A stretch of 64,000 nt of DNA from Nissolia schottii (Eukaryota; Streptophyta; Magnoliopsida; Fabales; Fabaceae), in assembly GCA_003254905.1 (NCBI GenBank), contig QANU01084768.1:37137-101136 (forward strand). Direction: 5' to 3'. Position numbers and translations under genes: made by a program. The notes under the pieces were generated by a model, which had not been told where the DNA came from, ran no database searches, and was given only the letters and a program-made list of their open reading frames with translations. Shown one piece after another: positions 36,904-49,493 of the stretch. The first letter of the stretch is position 1, and each line of letters starts with the position of its first letter.

Positions 36904-38169
36904 CCTTAACAATATGAATGTGAGTGTGGGTGAGTATTGAGATCAAGATAAAAAAAATGTTGTGTATATTAATGTGAGAGAAATGTTGTAATTGACGTGA
37001 GAGAAATGTAATTGTATTTTAACTTTGAAATTTTTGTTGGCCATAAAGTGCTGAGGAGGAGCTTAACATCGAAAGAGAATTAAACAAATAAAAAAATGAG
37101 CTAAGTAGGAAACAAACAACGGGTTGGGTTCCACGTCTTGACCCAAAACCTGAAGGCAATGTGTTTATGGATCTTCTTAAACATATACTCTTTACTTAAT
37201 CTAAATTTCATCAATATGAGACTTTAACATTCACACTTGAAATATAACAATTTTATGTACAAATAACATAACTCATATAATAAATATCTAGCATACAACG
37301 CAATAACTAGGTGGTAAAACCCACTTTGGTAATCTCACATGGAGTTGAGTTCGACTCTTATGTTGTAATTGTAAGTTAGGAACGAAAGGAAATAATAGAC
37401 GTGAAAAGTGAATGAGGGTAAAGAAATGAAAGGATATAGAGGATTTAGTTTATCCTTGTTTCATAGAATTAAAACCCTCATTTTAAGGAAACTAGAAAAT
37501 GGGGGTGAAGGAGGATTTTGAGATATTTTGAAGAAAAAAAATGATAAAACTGCCCAAAGCCTTTTTCCTGTCTTCCTTACCCTATTAAACTCAACTTACA
37601 AACCCTTAGAGGTAAATGTACCCCATTCCTAAAAAATGTCTACAATCCTCATAATCAAAACATCGAAGATTGGTTCTTACAGAGTCTTTTTTTTTTTGTG
37701 ACAATCTTATGGGGACTAAAGAATAACTTTATATAGGCAGTGGTAGATCCATAAAATCCAGGTTGTGGAGGAAAGATTACAAAAGCATAACAAGAATTTC
37801 ACATAATTATATTTCGGTATAAAAAATACATTAATCTAAAATGAACAAAGATTAATGTACACATGTTATCTTCTCATTTTTATAGTTTGAAAACATTAAA
37901 ATGATCTTTTCATTATCAATGCATCAAATAATCCCTCTTTCTATATATGTTATCAAGCAACCATTCAACTATTTATCACAAGTGTACTGAAAGGAAAAAA
38001 GATAAAATTCCTTCGATCATGTGTGACATAGTCAGTATTTGTGGTTCGCCACCACGGAAAAATTGTATGTCCTCAGGTGATAACTAACTTCCAGGCATAT
38101 CGAAGGGTACAAAGAATGCGTATAACAAAGAAGAATAATTCATAACACACTCATGCATGGCATTCTTTA
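36904..38169. other. Intergenic, nothing firmly recognised
   Basis: AT-rich. Near 37305-37370 a + strand stretch with TAACTAGGTGGTA and GAGTTCGACTC at tRNA-like spacing may be another SINE-like remnant. No gene seen. Confidence 0.45.
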
Positions 38170-38973
38170 CATTGTTTTAGTATTATGATGTGTTGGTTAG
38201 ATTCTATGCTTTTATTCCTACTTGTAAGTGTTAGGGTAAAGAAAAGATCAGGTTAATTGGTAATCGTTCGGGACTAGGTTCAAATAAATAGTTGATCCAA
38301 CCTTGATACATTTTCACTTAGAGATGACCTTAATGGCATAACCCTATGCATTGACACCTAGCTATTGCCTAGAGATCCACTCAGGAAACTTATTTTCTCA
38401 TCCCAATCCACATATGGTTCTAGGTTCCAACGAATTGGTCATGACATCTGTGAATCCGATCACATCATGGGATAACTTGGAATCAACTAGGAGCCATCAT
38501 GTCAAGCGATCATCTCGCAAGTCCAGAGTTTTTCTAAGGAGCGATTCTTTGACATTTCCTACTATACGTCTTGTTTAGTTGATGCAGTTGCTCATACCTT
38601 ATGCTGTAACCTATCCTTATGTGATTTTCTACGCTATCTTTTTTCCTCCTCAAGGAATGCCGTTAGACCCATGATGTAATGTATATTTATGAAGATTAAT
38701 GTATGAGGTTATTCAGTTATGTACTTATGTATGTCGTGATTTATGTCTGTATGTCATTCTACACCCCTATGTACTCTCATGACTTACCTCTTATTAATGT
38801 TCCACAATGTATGGCTCATGTTTCAAAAATGCTTTTATGAAAAAGTTCAAAATTTCATGTATTTTTTGAATAAGTATTTAATAAAACTAAGTCTAAATTT
38901 AAGGTAAAGCGAAAACATGACAACTACTGAGCATTAATTAAGACAAGCATAATTAGCTAGCTAAGGTGTTACA
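38170..38973 (+). mobile_element. Gypsy LTR 3' fragment
   Basis: Carries the shared block 'gacacctag..gcctagagatcc', a 'ctcatgacttacctc' stretch, the degenerate 'agttcaaaatttcatgtat' landmark and the end AGCTAAGGTGTTACA, as in the other long LTRs. The 5' portion is missing. Confidence 0.6.
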
Positions 38974-39049
38974 TATAGCACAATGGTTTTTAGGAAACCT
39001 GACATTGACTATATGAATATATTTTCTCTCATGGTAGATTTAATTTTAT

Positions 39050-39915
39050 TCTAGCAGTTAACAAAGAAATTAGACGCACGTCTATAAGAGATTGTCATTT
39101 AACCATTTGGGAATCTTTCCATGAATTTTGTTATGAGAAAGATCCAAGTATTGCAGATTTTGAAGGCGTGCAAGGAATCAAGGAAAATTATCTATATTAC
39201 AAGAAAATAAGATTAATTTCACAAGGTTGGGTAAGATGTTGTCAACAATATTATTATCAATGTCAAAAAAGAGAAAACTATTGTGGGAGAGATCTAACAT
39301 TTCTAAATTTTTTAACTTCAAAAACTAGTGAAAGTTCACTGTACCACTCAAATTAGTTGATGACAAAAGCAAGTCCATAAGATTTTTTAATTCAAATATC
39401 GAATTTGGGAACTTATCGTGGATGTTATTATCAGAAAAGTCTAAATATGCTAATTTGGTGAACTGTCAAAAATGTCAGGGATCTCACCATTAAGCATGTT
39501 GTCCCTAGTACTCAATTATATTAGTTGAGTGAGGTTGGACAAAGATAGAGGAAGCAATCCATGAAATTGGCCACCACCAAGCCCTAGTTGCTCAAGAGAC
39601 CTCAAATGACCAATGGAACTAGGAATTTCTCCTGAGAAAGCAGCGTAACGAACATTCAAGAGCCTTAGATGAGTGATCCAATTGGACTTTGGAAGTTCAC
39701 ATCTGAGGTCTTCATTATCAGACAAAGTAAGTTGTTGAAGATTAGGCAAACATAGGATGTCAGTCGACAAATTGCAGTGCACTCCAACTCCAACCATATG
39801 AAGAGAGATCAAAGAAGATGATTGAAGACATGTCTACGCCATCTAGAACAAGCTCTTCCAAATTAGTTGCATTAAGAATGAGTTTGTTCCATGCCTTTTT
39901 CCATGCCTTCTAAAT
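39050..39915 (-). pseudogene. LRR receptor-like protein (RLP, Cf-type) fragment, decayed
   Basis: On the minus strand, pieces of an extracellular LRR protein can be read: NATNLEELVLDGVDMSSI near 39880-39830, an open stretch 39812-39516 with NLQQLTLSDN, GEIPSSIGHLRSLEQLGLG and LPLSLSNLTQL, and then, after stops and shifts, NMLNGEIPDIFD near 39500-39460. The wording is typical of legume and tomato RLPs (Cf/Ve-like, immune or developmental receptors). The signal peptide region, many repeats and the transmembrane end are missing, and there are several frameshifts. LTR fragments of the same family lie on both sides. Confidence 0.8.
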
Positions 39916-39989
39916 ACATGTATTAAATCCTTTATTGAAGGAAAATTATTAATTTTACTTTTTTGAACCTATTTTGATTTTTCAGAGGA

Positions 39990-42254
39990 AAAACGCATTT
40001 TTTGGGTCTTGAAACGCCCCGAATTGCGCATGGAACCTATGTGTGACACTCGATGGGCTACTTTACATGCATGACGACACGTGTCCAGCCATGCAGCCCT
40101 TAATTTGCATCAAATGGGATTTTCATTCATTAAAGACCATTTGAACAACACAAGTCACAAAATGCTTCAAAAAAAGTTCTCTAAGAGAACTCCAAAAAGA
40201 ACTTCCCTAATTCCACCTTCAGATTACCAATGTTCAGCTTTTTGCAGCTCACTACCAACTCATGGCCATCCCCCAAGCTACCACCACCCATAATTTCTAC
40301 ACCACCACCTCACGGTTTCCTTTCACCCAAAACCGACCACCACCCAAGAAAATAGCCACCATCTTCATCCAAGTGCCAATTTCATCTTCAAGTGTCCTCC
40401 AAATTGGAGGCCAAAGCACCGAGTTTTTTGAGAGCTTAGGTGGTCCTGGCCCCGCGACATCGAGGTTTCCGCCTTCAAGAGAAAGGCTAAGAAAATTCGA
40501 ATTTCTCCTTTACTTTTATTGATGTTGATTATATGAATGCATGCAAGTTGATAACTCTAATATTTTATGCTTTTATTTGGATTTGGTTGTGAGGAATTAG
40601 TTTAGGAAATTTTATTGCAAAATCTTGACTAGAAGGGTTAGAAATCTGGTGAAAAATTTGTGGACTAAATTCAGCTGAGCTGTTTCTTCATGCAGGAAAT
40701 TTTATTTTGAAAAAATAATCTCGTTTTCAAAGTCTACACAAAAAATTGAGTGGGGTGTTAAGTTTCAAAATTTTTGGAGTTCCCTACAAATTTTTCAAGT
40801 AAATTGAGCTAAGACGACTTTTTCAGGTATAAAAGGGCAAAATAAGAATTATGAAAATTAGAAGTAAAATTTGGGTTAATTAATTGGAAAAATGAGTTTG
40901 GGGCTATCAAAAACCTTGGAGTAAAGTCTTAAACCCTTCGGCATTTTGATAAATAAAATTTTTGAGAAAATTAGGATTTTGGGCAAAAATGGAATTTTAT
41001 GGGTTCTCGAGGGGTAATTTGGGAATTAAGAGAAAGTTTGACCTTTCGGTCTAAGAGAGGGATTAAGGGGTTAAAACGAAATCAAAGTATCCCGACTCCA
41101 AGTCCCTGGTCTACGACCGGGCAATTCTTTTAACCTCTATGATGAATGCTTGCATGAGAAATTACAAGTGTATATAGAATTTAATGTCAGTTTATGTTAG
41201 TGTACTTGATGTACTTGTTATGTGCCTTGATGTAAATTAGCGATTCATCATGAGGAGGTTACCGGCCAAGTGAGTCGGGTTAACCTTAGAGTAGATGAAA
41301 TCACTAAAGACTATAGATGTTTTCCAACTAAATCGGTCAACGTACCCTAATGATGATTATGCAGAAGATATTTATATTCCTCCCTTTAGTATGTCACATG
41401 ATGGTAATCCCTCACCATCTAATATGGGATGGTCATGTTAAACATATATTTCCCCCTTTGGTATGTCACGCTATGACAGCTCCTCACCATCTAATATGGT
41501 ATGGTCATGTCAAACACTAAATGCATACATGGATTGTGTCTACAAGGTTTGAGCTCAATACCTAATTAAAGAAGGTTGTACCCCGATATAACTCATGACG
41601 ACTACATAAAAAGGTCCCCAAGTAGTTCCCACATGCATGATAAGAAAAGAGCAAGCTTGGTTTAGTATCATGAATTATTTTAAGATCAAGCGTGATTTCG
41701 CATCACAAGTTACTTTAAAAGTAAGCGTGATTCTGTATCACAAGTTAATTTCCTTATGTTCAGTAAAGTATGCCTATGAGTGACACAATGTCACAAGAGG
41801 TTCTATGAGTTACTTAAAAAGCATATGGCGTCATGGAACTAGATAAATAAAGATTTCCCCCTGGCCTAGTAAAGTAGATAAGACTGCTTGGGACTAGCAC
41901 GGATTAAAATTAAATAGGGATTCTTAGTGATTACATTCTTCATCTAAAGATACCTTGAGTGGCGGGATTAGAAGTAAATGAATATGAGTTATTCTCACAA
42001 GTTACCCGCTTAGAATGCAAGTTCTCACCCCACGTTTACTTATGATCTCAGGGAGCAGACACAATGATGAATTCAACCCTTCGGCAGTGGCAAGAATGGG
42101 AAATATCATCTCTGAGGTCTGAAGCTTATGTAGGGCGTCCAACTATTCTAGCGAGTTAATAGCCAAATAGAAATAGGATTTTGTACATGTTATTTTTGTT
42201 ACATGGGACTGTGGGGGTAGCTACACTACAGGTCCCATGTGTGACTATATTTGA

Positions 42255-42295
<41 letters not shown>

Positions 42296-42618
42296 ATGTG
42301 ACATATGTGAACCCTGGACCACTTGATATGTATTATTTTATGCGAATGAATGTATGCTTGTGCAATTGAGTAGGCTTTTGCGACGTTTCCCCTAGTGTAT
42401 GAGTTTCTTAGTTATTGCGCTTTGTTGTATTACGAGTACGGAACACGTTTTCATATCCAAAGATTTTAAAAATAAGAAAAGTTTTAAAGTGGTCCATATT
42501 TTTGCAACTAAATATATTTTTGAAAAATAAGTCTAAAAGTAATTCAGTTGAGAAGTAACAAACTAGTAAGTGTTACTTACTACTTAAGCGTAAGTAGGTA
42601 GCTAGCTAGGGTGTTACA
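39990..42618 (+). mobile_element. Gypsy LTR, nearly full length
   Basis: Starts indistinctly near 'gaaacgccccgaatt' (about 40010) and ends at 42618 with CTAGGGTGTTACA. It shares the order of landmarks with 24733-27746: a CCACCACC-rich stretch (40260-40345), paired 'cctcaccatctaatatgg' blocks (41410-41500), 'gcctagtaaagtagataa', 'caagttctcaccccac' and 'gtggtccatatttttgcaa' (about 42490). The two roughly 71-bp blocks at 41383-41520 form an internal tandem repeat. A protein-like frame at 40081-40522 is low-complexity LTR sequence. Confidence 0.7.
42258..42292. repeat. (GT)n microsatellite
   Basis: About 17 GT units inside the LTR, at a position comparable to the GT tract next to the LTR fragment at 3782. 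Confidence 0.9.
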
Positions 42619-43039
42619 CAAATTACATTCGATTGATTGCATTTGTGTTTGGCAAAACATCTTGGGTACAACACTCTTCTCTTACTTTTATTACTTGTTG
42701 CGACCTAATATACTTGCCAGTGTGTTTGCTTTCCTTAACACAAGTTAAGGAAACTCGCATCGAATATCACATGGCAATGCTATTTGAAATATTTACACTT
42801 AATTAATGTCAATTGTTACAACTGTTTATATTTACTATATTTCAAGTTCACTTTAATTAAGTGAAAGTATTTAAAATATTTCATACTCGTTAAATTAGTG
42901 GGGTGGAGTACAATTTTGTCTCTAGTTTGATTTAGTGTTATATTAATAAATCTCAAGAATGTCATTACATTTTACCCAAAAATTAATTTGTATAGGTTAG
43001 TTGGATGAGCCAGAAGGCAATTTGGGTAGCATCCCCTTA

Positions 43040-43427
43040 GGAAGTGTTTGTTTACTGAGACAAGACAGAAATACTAAGACACAAGGACAAAAATCCTGTT
43101 TGTTTACTAAGACAGACATAAAAATTTGTGTCTCAAGACAGAAAATTTGTGTATTTTCTATACCTCCGTTTTGTTGGGACACGGGAACACAACCTTTCAA
43201 AGTAGGATAATGTGTCTTTTTTTGTTTTTTCTATTAAATTAATGCAATAATAGTATTTTAAGTTATTTGAAGTGTATTTTCTGTCTTGTCTCTATTAAAC
43301 TAAACAAGATATAGATACAAATAAGTGTGACTTGTACACTGTCACCAAACAGAATATAAGACTGACTTGTATATCTCTCTCCCTATGTCTCTATATTTCA
43401 GTCTTGTCTCGGCAACCAAATGTCACC
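43040..43427. mobile_element. MITE with about 30-bp terminal inverted repeats
   Basis: Left end GGAAGTGTTTG..ACTGAGACAAGACAG; right end the complement of GGTGACATTTGG..CCGAGACAAGACTG. TTA flanks both sides (43037-43039, 43428-43430), as PIF/Harbinger-type elements leave. Non-coding. A similar but shorter relative lies near 47872-48078. Confidence 0.7.
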
Positions 43428-44857
43428 TTATAGATTTAAAGGTGAATCTACGAAAACAAATCAACTAGAGGACGTCCCAATTTGGCTAGTACTGGCATCA
43501 TCTTTTTGCTACACATGATCAATCTTAAACCATCACAAGATTTAGGAATTTACAAATATCAAATCGTAAAGCACAATATGCATATGGGCGAGTGTATCCA
43601 ACTCTTCCTTGGTAATTATATATCAATCTCACTATTTTTACCTACAAAATAATCACCCAACAAAAAATAAATATTACAAAACAAAGAAACAAATATTATC
43701 AATGAACATTTCTATGTTCCTATGCTTTTGGTGTACAAATAACGTTTGATTATATATGAAGGTTATTTCTACACACAATTACGAGACATTTGCCTTCACA
43801 TCAAAGATTTAAACACTTTAATATGTTGTCTTTTAACTTTTTTATGCACGTCTATGGTTCAAAGTATAAGGCTCTTTGCAATGTTAGTTTTCACATCTCA
43901 CTAATGAAAATTTCAGTATTGTTCTTACCTCGTACCAAACACACCAAATATGTTTATTTGACATGTATAAGCTTTAGATACCATGGAGAGTTATGTATGA
44001 ACTCGTGGAATTGCCAGCAAATTCGAGAGTTTGAGCAATTTTTTAACCAAGTTCAATTGAGTTAGAAACAAATTTGTGAGAGTCGGCTCGATTATGTTAT
44101 TTGGGATCATAAACTCATTCAAGTATACGAATTAACTAGCAATTTTGATAACCATGATCATGTCAACAAATCACTCGTGTATGATAAAAAAAAGAATTTG
44201 TCCAGAAAGTGTTTACTACCAACCGTTGTGAGTAATCCCCATCTGAGACTTTGAAGATTGATTTGTGTTGCATTCTTTATTTTTATGAAGAAATAGAAGC
44301 AGAAAAACTCGTTGCCAAAATCAGAGTCGGATGCCTAGACCTTAGAAGATATTGATATGTCAGATACCTACTCTACATGCCATTCTATTGTGTTTTATCA
44401 CTTTAGTAGTTTTCTTTTTTTTAATCTCAATATATCTTTCCGGAAAGCATGATCAACTTTGACAAAAATATATTTTTACAGTAAAACACAACTTGATAAG
44501 AGCATAGACTTTAAATTACAAAAAAGACGACAAATTTATCACAAAATAACAAGTCTGGAGGTCCTAAAGTGAATTTGCAAGAAGGAAACAAAAAGTCTGG
44601 AGGCTCAAACATGGCATCCCAAGAGGGATATGATAATCAAAGCAGCGAGTAGAATCAATATTGTGGCACAATAAATAGAATAAAGTGTAGCTAGTTGGGA
44701 GTCCCATTCCAATGGAAGGTTATGTCGTAACACCGTTGGAAATTCTTTTAAGGGAGTCAGATAGTACTCCTGCAGTTAACAATAGCAGTGATCACAATAT
44801 GATCAAAAATCCTAATATTGGGTCTGGTACTGTATCTTCATCTCCTTCCTGTTAATA
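43428..44857. other. Intergenic; possible hAT remnant
   Basis: Around 43985-44160 there is a degraded relative of the hAT-like element at 24708-28277 (phrases 'gaactcgtgg', 'attcgagagttt', 'cgaattaact' and 'ttgataaccatgat'). The rest is AT-rich with no gene. LINE leader sequence may begin after about 44580. Confidence 0.45.
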
Positions 44858-46978
44858 ATGAATATTAATATGTGATATTGTAGAGGTGTTTCATGTAGAG
44901 GACTTTCCTCTTTGATTTATGATATTTCCAAGAGTTCTACTACACGTATACCAAAAATCATACACCATACATATACCTCGTACTTATATACATAAAGTTT
45001 GTGTTTTAACTCATGTAATGTTTGTGCACTTAATTAAGTATAGTTAAGAGTATCATTTACAAGTTTGTAATGTTTGTGCACTCGTGAGAATAAAGTTTGT
45101 GCATTATTAATGGTGTATGTATGGGTGTATGAAATTGGGTGTACATGTAGCATTTTTGTATTTTTCCAATAGGTATAAGTCCAAGTTAATTGTGCCCATG
45201 GAGACACATGTTTCTGGGAATAAAGCTAAAAGAATTATCAAGAAATTTGATTTTGATGGTTCTTATATCCAAGATGGTGAAGGCTTTGCAGGTGGCATTT
45301 GGGTTATGTGGGATAGCTCTGTTTGGCGGGTTGATGTGATTAACAGTCATAAATAGTTTGTTCACATGAAGGTTGCCTTTAATTATAGGGATTTATGGTT
45401 CTTCACTGCTGTGTATGGCAATGCTCACTCTTGCTTTAGAAGAGATCTCTGGGATGCGATAATGAGTATTGCCTCTACGTTAAATGGCCCTTGGTGTGTG
45501 GGTGGTGACTTTAACTCCACCCTCAACATCTATGATACAGGTAATCCAATTTTACTTTCTTATTATATGCAAAGATTCAATGATTTCCTCTTACAAAGTG
45601 GTCTATCTGATGATGGTTATCAGGGTCAACCGCTTACTTGGCAGAATAAAAATATTAGAAGGAGGCTTAGACAAAGTGGTTGCAAATTCTAATTGGTTTA
45701 ATCATTTTCAGAAGGGCTCGATCACACATCTTTTGAAACTTAAAAAGTGACAATGTTCCTCTCCTTCTTTGCTACTATGAAAATGGTTATCAATCTAGAG
45801 AGCGTAGACCCCTTCCGTTTCTTGGCCCCTTGGAAGCTTCATGATGGTTTCTCCACTTTTCTTCAACATGTTTGGGAGAAAGACGGGACTCTCACTGCAA
45901 ATATTGCCAATTTTACCGATAAAGTTAAGACTTGGAACAAAGAAGTGTTTGGCAACATCAAGAGGAAGAAAAACAGGATTCTTGTGAGGAGGGGATTGCA
46001 AAATATGTTGACTCCCATTTGAATCCTTTTTGGGTTGATCTCAATAAGCATATTTAGAAAGAATATAAGGGTTTCTTATTCAGGAAGAGGTGTACTGGAA
46101 GCAACTATTTCGCTGTAATTGGATTAAATTTGGTGATCGAAATACAAACTGTTTTCATAGCAAAGTGGTGGGAAGGAAACACATGAATAAAATCAACTTG
46201 CTTAAAAATTATTTGGGTTGATGATCCTGAGCCTTTGAAAGTGATGGGAGTTAATTATTTTTCTGCTCTTGAGGAGGAAATTCGGTTAGTTGCGTTTTCA
46301 ATAGGCTATCTCAAGGCGCTTGGCCTTGATGGTTTGCCGCTATTGTTTTATCACAATAATTGGGAGGTGGTTGAAAATTCTTTATGTTTTTTGGGTTAAT
46401 AATTCTTTTGAGCATTTAGAGAATATTGACCTTGTTAATGGGACCCTCATCTCCCTTATTCCAAAGGTTGATGCTTCAGAATATTTTGCTAATTACTGGC
46501 CCATCTCCTTATGCAATGTAAACTATAAAGTCATTACTAAAGTAATTGCTACTAGGCTAAAGTGTGTGATGGATAAATTGGTGAGTCATACTCAAAGCAG
46601 TTTTGTCCCTATTCGCTTGAGCTCTGACAATATCCTGGTTGCCCAGGAGGTGATTCACTCAATGCGTTCTAAGCATGACAATTTTGGTTTTATGGTAGTC
46701 AAGCTAGACTTGGAAAAAAACTTAGGACATACTCAAGTGGGTTTTCATTAAGGACACTCTTCAAGATGTGGGTCTTCCAGATCATCTTATTGACATCATT
46801 TGACGGTGTATTTATTTCTGCACTATGCAACTTATTTGGAATGGTGCGGTTACGAAAACCTTTGAATCAATGAGAGGTATTAGGTAAGGAGATCCTCTTT
46901 CTCCCTATCTTTTTTTTTTTGTGCTTAGAAAAGCTCTCGCATCTAATTAACATGGTTGTTAATAATGAGGAGTAGAAG
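44858..46978 (+). pseudogene. L1-type LINE, ORF2 remnant (endonuclease and part of reverse transcriptase)
   Basis: Non-LTR retrotransposon on the + strand. The endonuclease region reads METHVSGNKAKRIIKKFDFD, GGIWVMWDS and WCVGGDFNS, with an in-frame TAG at 45354-45356 and frameshifts after about 45690. The reverse transcriptase begins near 46380 with LIPKVDASEYFANYWPISLC and QSSFVPIRLSSDNILVAQE, shifts frame near 46730, and continues to RGI..GDPLSPYLF at about 46900. The sequence stops at 46978, where an LTR fragment abuts, so the catalytic F.DD segment and everything after is lost. A 215-bp MITE splits the start of the frame at 44938-45152. Confidence 0.88.
44938..45152. mobile_element. MITE nested in the LINE reading frame
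   Basis: Terminal inverted repeats of about 40 bp: left TACTACACGTATACCAAAAA, right the complement of TGCTACATGTACACCCAATT; both continue into CATACACC..CATACATA phrases. Removing it restores similarity to LINE endonuclease on both sides. The interior repeats 'gtaatgtttgtgcac' twice. No coding capacity; superfamily unknown. Confidence 0.75.
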
Positions 46979-47800
46979 TGAAACATCCTAGCTGGCTGGC
47001 TTATGCTTAAGTCATGAGCCCTCCAGACCATGTTGCTATCCTTTGGTAGTGTGAATTCTTACTGTTCTCTATTACCTTTGAAAGTAGGGTTTTACTCAAA
47101 ATATGGGTCATTTTAAAACTTTTTCTCAACTACTAATTCTGAAATTTAGAGCCATGTTAGCCGTTTATAGATATAGCATGTGTTATAGAAAGAATACATA
47201 CATTCGAATAGGTACACATACATAGGCCTAGAACGTCACATACATGCGCCTCCACACAATTGAAAATGTACATTTCATTAGATTGCCACAGTTAGTTTTA
47301 GATACCTCAAAACTGGTCATTTATCATACATTGCACATACATATATAAATTCGGACGGGAACTACCCGTTGCGCATACTAGTTGTACCTATACAACACCT
47401 ATACGCAGATGAGTACTACCCATTGCGCGTATATACAAAACATCGTACCACTACTCCTAAAACTGTACAAGTCTTCCTTGTGCTCTCCGCTGTGTCTGTC
47501 CTCGGCCTTGAACCCTATTCGTCCGACTCCTCCTCTGTAGGGTCCTCTTCCTCCTCAGGCTCGTCCTCGCTGCACATCGTGGTCACCGCTGTGAAGTCTC
47601 TGTGGGCGTATCGGCGAGGCACTGCAGGAGTCACCCTCTTTCTCGTCGTCGTTCTGCGGCCACGGGGCCTGGTCGGTGGTGTGGACAAGGCTGGGTCCGC
47701 CTCGACCTCTCACTCTGGGGGAAGGGCTTCTTCCTCGCCATTCAAGTTAATCACCCAAATGGGATCCGTCGATGAGGACCCTGACCTTCTGGGCAAACGT
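46979..47800 (-). mobile_element. Gypsy LTR 3' fragment, antisense
   Basis: Begins at the LTR end (TGAAACATCC, complement of GGATGTTTCA) and carries the complement of the 'gaaagtaggg', 'ggtccatattttgag' and acidic GAGGAGGAAGAGGA landmarks. A Ser-rich frame over 47369-47902 is LTR sequence read backwards. Confidence 0.65.
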
Positions 47801-47871
47801 AGGGATTCTAAACTGCAATTACTCCTCTCAAGAAGCGAAATAGTTGTCTATCCTAAATTAAAAGACATAAA

Positions 47872-48078
47872 GGTTGCATTTAGTACTAGAGATAGGACAT
47901 GAAGCAGAGACACATGAACAAATATAGATCAATTCCTATCCCTGTAAGACCCAATTCTGTGTCTCCATGCAAAAATTTTCTGTCCCGTCTATTCCAATTT
48001 CAATGAGATACAAAAAATACAAGAATTTTTTATCCACATCTCTGTTCTCCTATCCTACCTTGACACCAAACACAACAA
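47872..48078. mobile_element. Degraded MITE related to 43040-43427
   Basis: Left GGTTGCATTTAG..AGAGATAGGACATG and right complement TTGTGTTTGGTGTCAAGGTAGG; the internal GAGACA/TGTCTC phrases are shared with the better-preserved copy. The boundaries are approximate. Confidence 0.45.
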
Positions 48079-49493
48079 AGTTGCTGACATTCTTCAACAA
48101 GAAATAACTTAGCCATAAATAATCAGCAACGGATAAGAATAATAAGTACTTTTGGTTGAACCTATTCATGTGGGACTAGGAGAAACCCCAGCAAAAAAGA
48201 CAGTATTCAGCGTTATACACATAGTAAGCATCAGCAAATGATAATTACAGTCACATGCTCAAGCAAAACAAAACAGGTACAAAATAGAAAAGTTGAAATA
48301 TTTGTTTCTAATTAATGGAATGATTGCAGAACCTACAGATAGGAATTTACAATACAGAACAATAAATTTAAGCATTTTTAATTTAAAGCTTGCACTTCTA
48401 ATGCCTTACAAGCATTCTAACAAACATTTTGAAGGCGACATTTACAACAAACAAAGAGAAAAACTTTCACAGACACTTCTTTACTCTAATCATATGTATA
48501 GGTCATTAAGTCATATATATAAGAGACCAAATCAGCAAAGACCATAAAAATGGGCAAACAACACAAATGAGAGGGATCATTTGTAATGTGAAGATCTATT
48601 TACCTGAAGTGCTTCACTCATAGGGAAATACTTGATGGGCAGGAAAGTAATTTCTCAAGTTGTCTCTAGTTTGGTTCCTTTCACTTTCCTCTTCGCTGTT
48701 ATTATAGTCAATTTCTCAATTCTCCCTCGTAGACCTCCTCTTCTCATTGCACTCTTGGGGAGACAGTTATGCTTAATTGCTACTCCAAACTCCAAGAAAA
48801 TAGTATTTAATCTTACCAATGAATTTTGACATACACTGCTTGTGATTTAATAAGAATTCTCATGGTGAAGGGGTTGAATTACTTTCTTGTTCTCAAAACA
48901 ATTGTCCACTTTTTACTTTGCATGAGTATTACAAAAATAATTGAAAAGTCTCTAAAGTTAATAATATTTAATAATTATTTATAAATTTACTCTTATTCAT
49001 TTATTCTTTTATTATTCTATCTCTCTTCCACTATTCTCATTAAATAGGAGTATACTAAAAAAAATAATATTGTATAGATTTAGAAAGTGAACAATTATTT
49101 ATAGAAATAACTAAAATAAAAATATGAACAATTATTTGAGAATGGGGAAGTAACATAACTCCTAACAAATTACTCCTTAGTTTCTTGCATCAAGATAAAT
49201 ACAAGAGTAAATATTCAATTTGGCCTCAAAACTATGAGTCCAAGTTCTTATAAAGCATCTTAACTTTTTCAAAGTGAGACTTATTACAAATTATGAACTT
49301 AATTGGAAGTAATTCAAGTACTAAAAAAAAAAAACGCATCTTGGATGATATTATGCTAACTCTTTATTTTATTTATTTATTTTTTAATTTAGGTCACATC
49401 ACGAAAAATAACTCATTTTTCGTTGGTATGATTTTATTTATAAATAGAAAAGGTTGAATTATTATTATTATAACAATACAATGATAAACTTAT
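48079..49493. other. AT-rich intergenic DNA, nothing recognised
   Basis: Only short frames without motifs. Around 49200-49350 a 'caatttggcctcaaaactatgag' type stretch resembles one arm of a foldback repeat, without a partner that I could locate. Confidence 0.45.

Noticed and set aside
40081-40522. Two overlapping Pro/Thr/Ser-rich frames
   Set aside because: They sit in the CCACCACC-rich stretch of a long LTR, comparable to the LTR at 12450-12500; no start context or domain.
47369-47902. 177-codon Ser-rich open frame on the + strand
   Set aside because: It lies in an antisense gypsy LTR fragment; the Ser run comes from the acidic GAGGAA tract read backwards, and no domain is visible.
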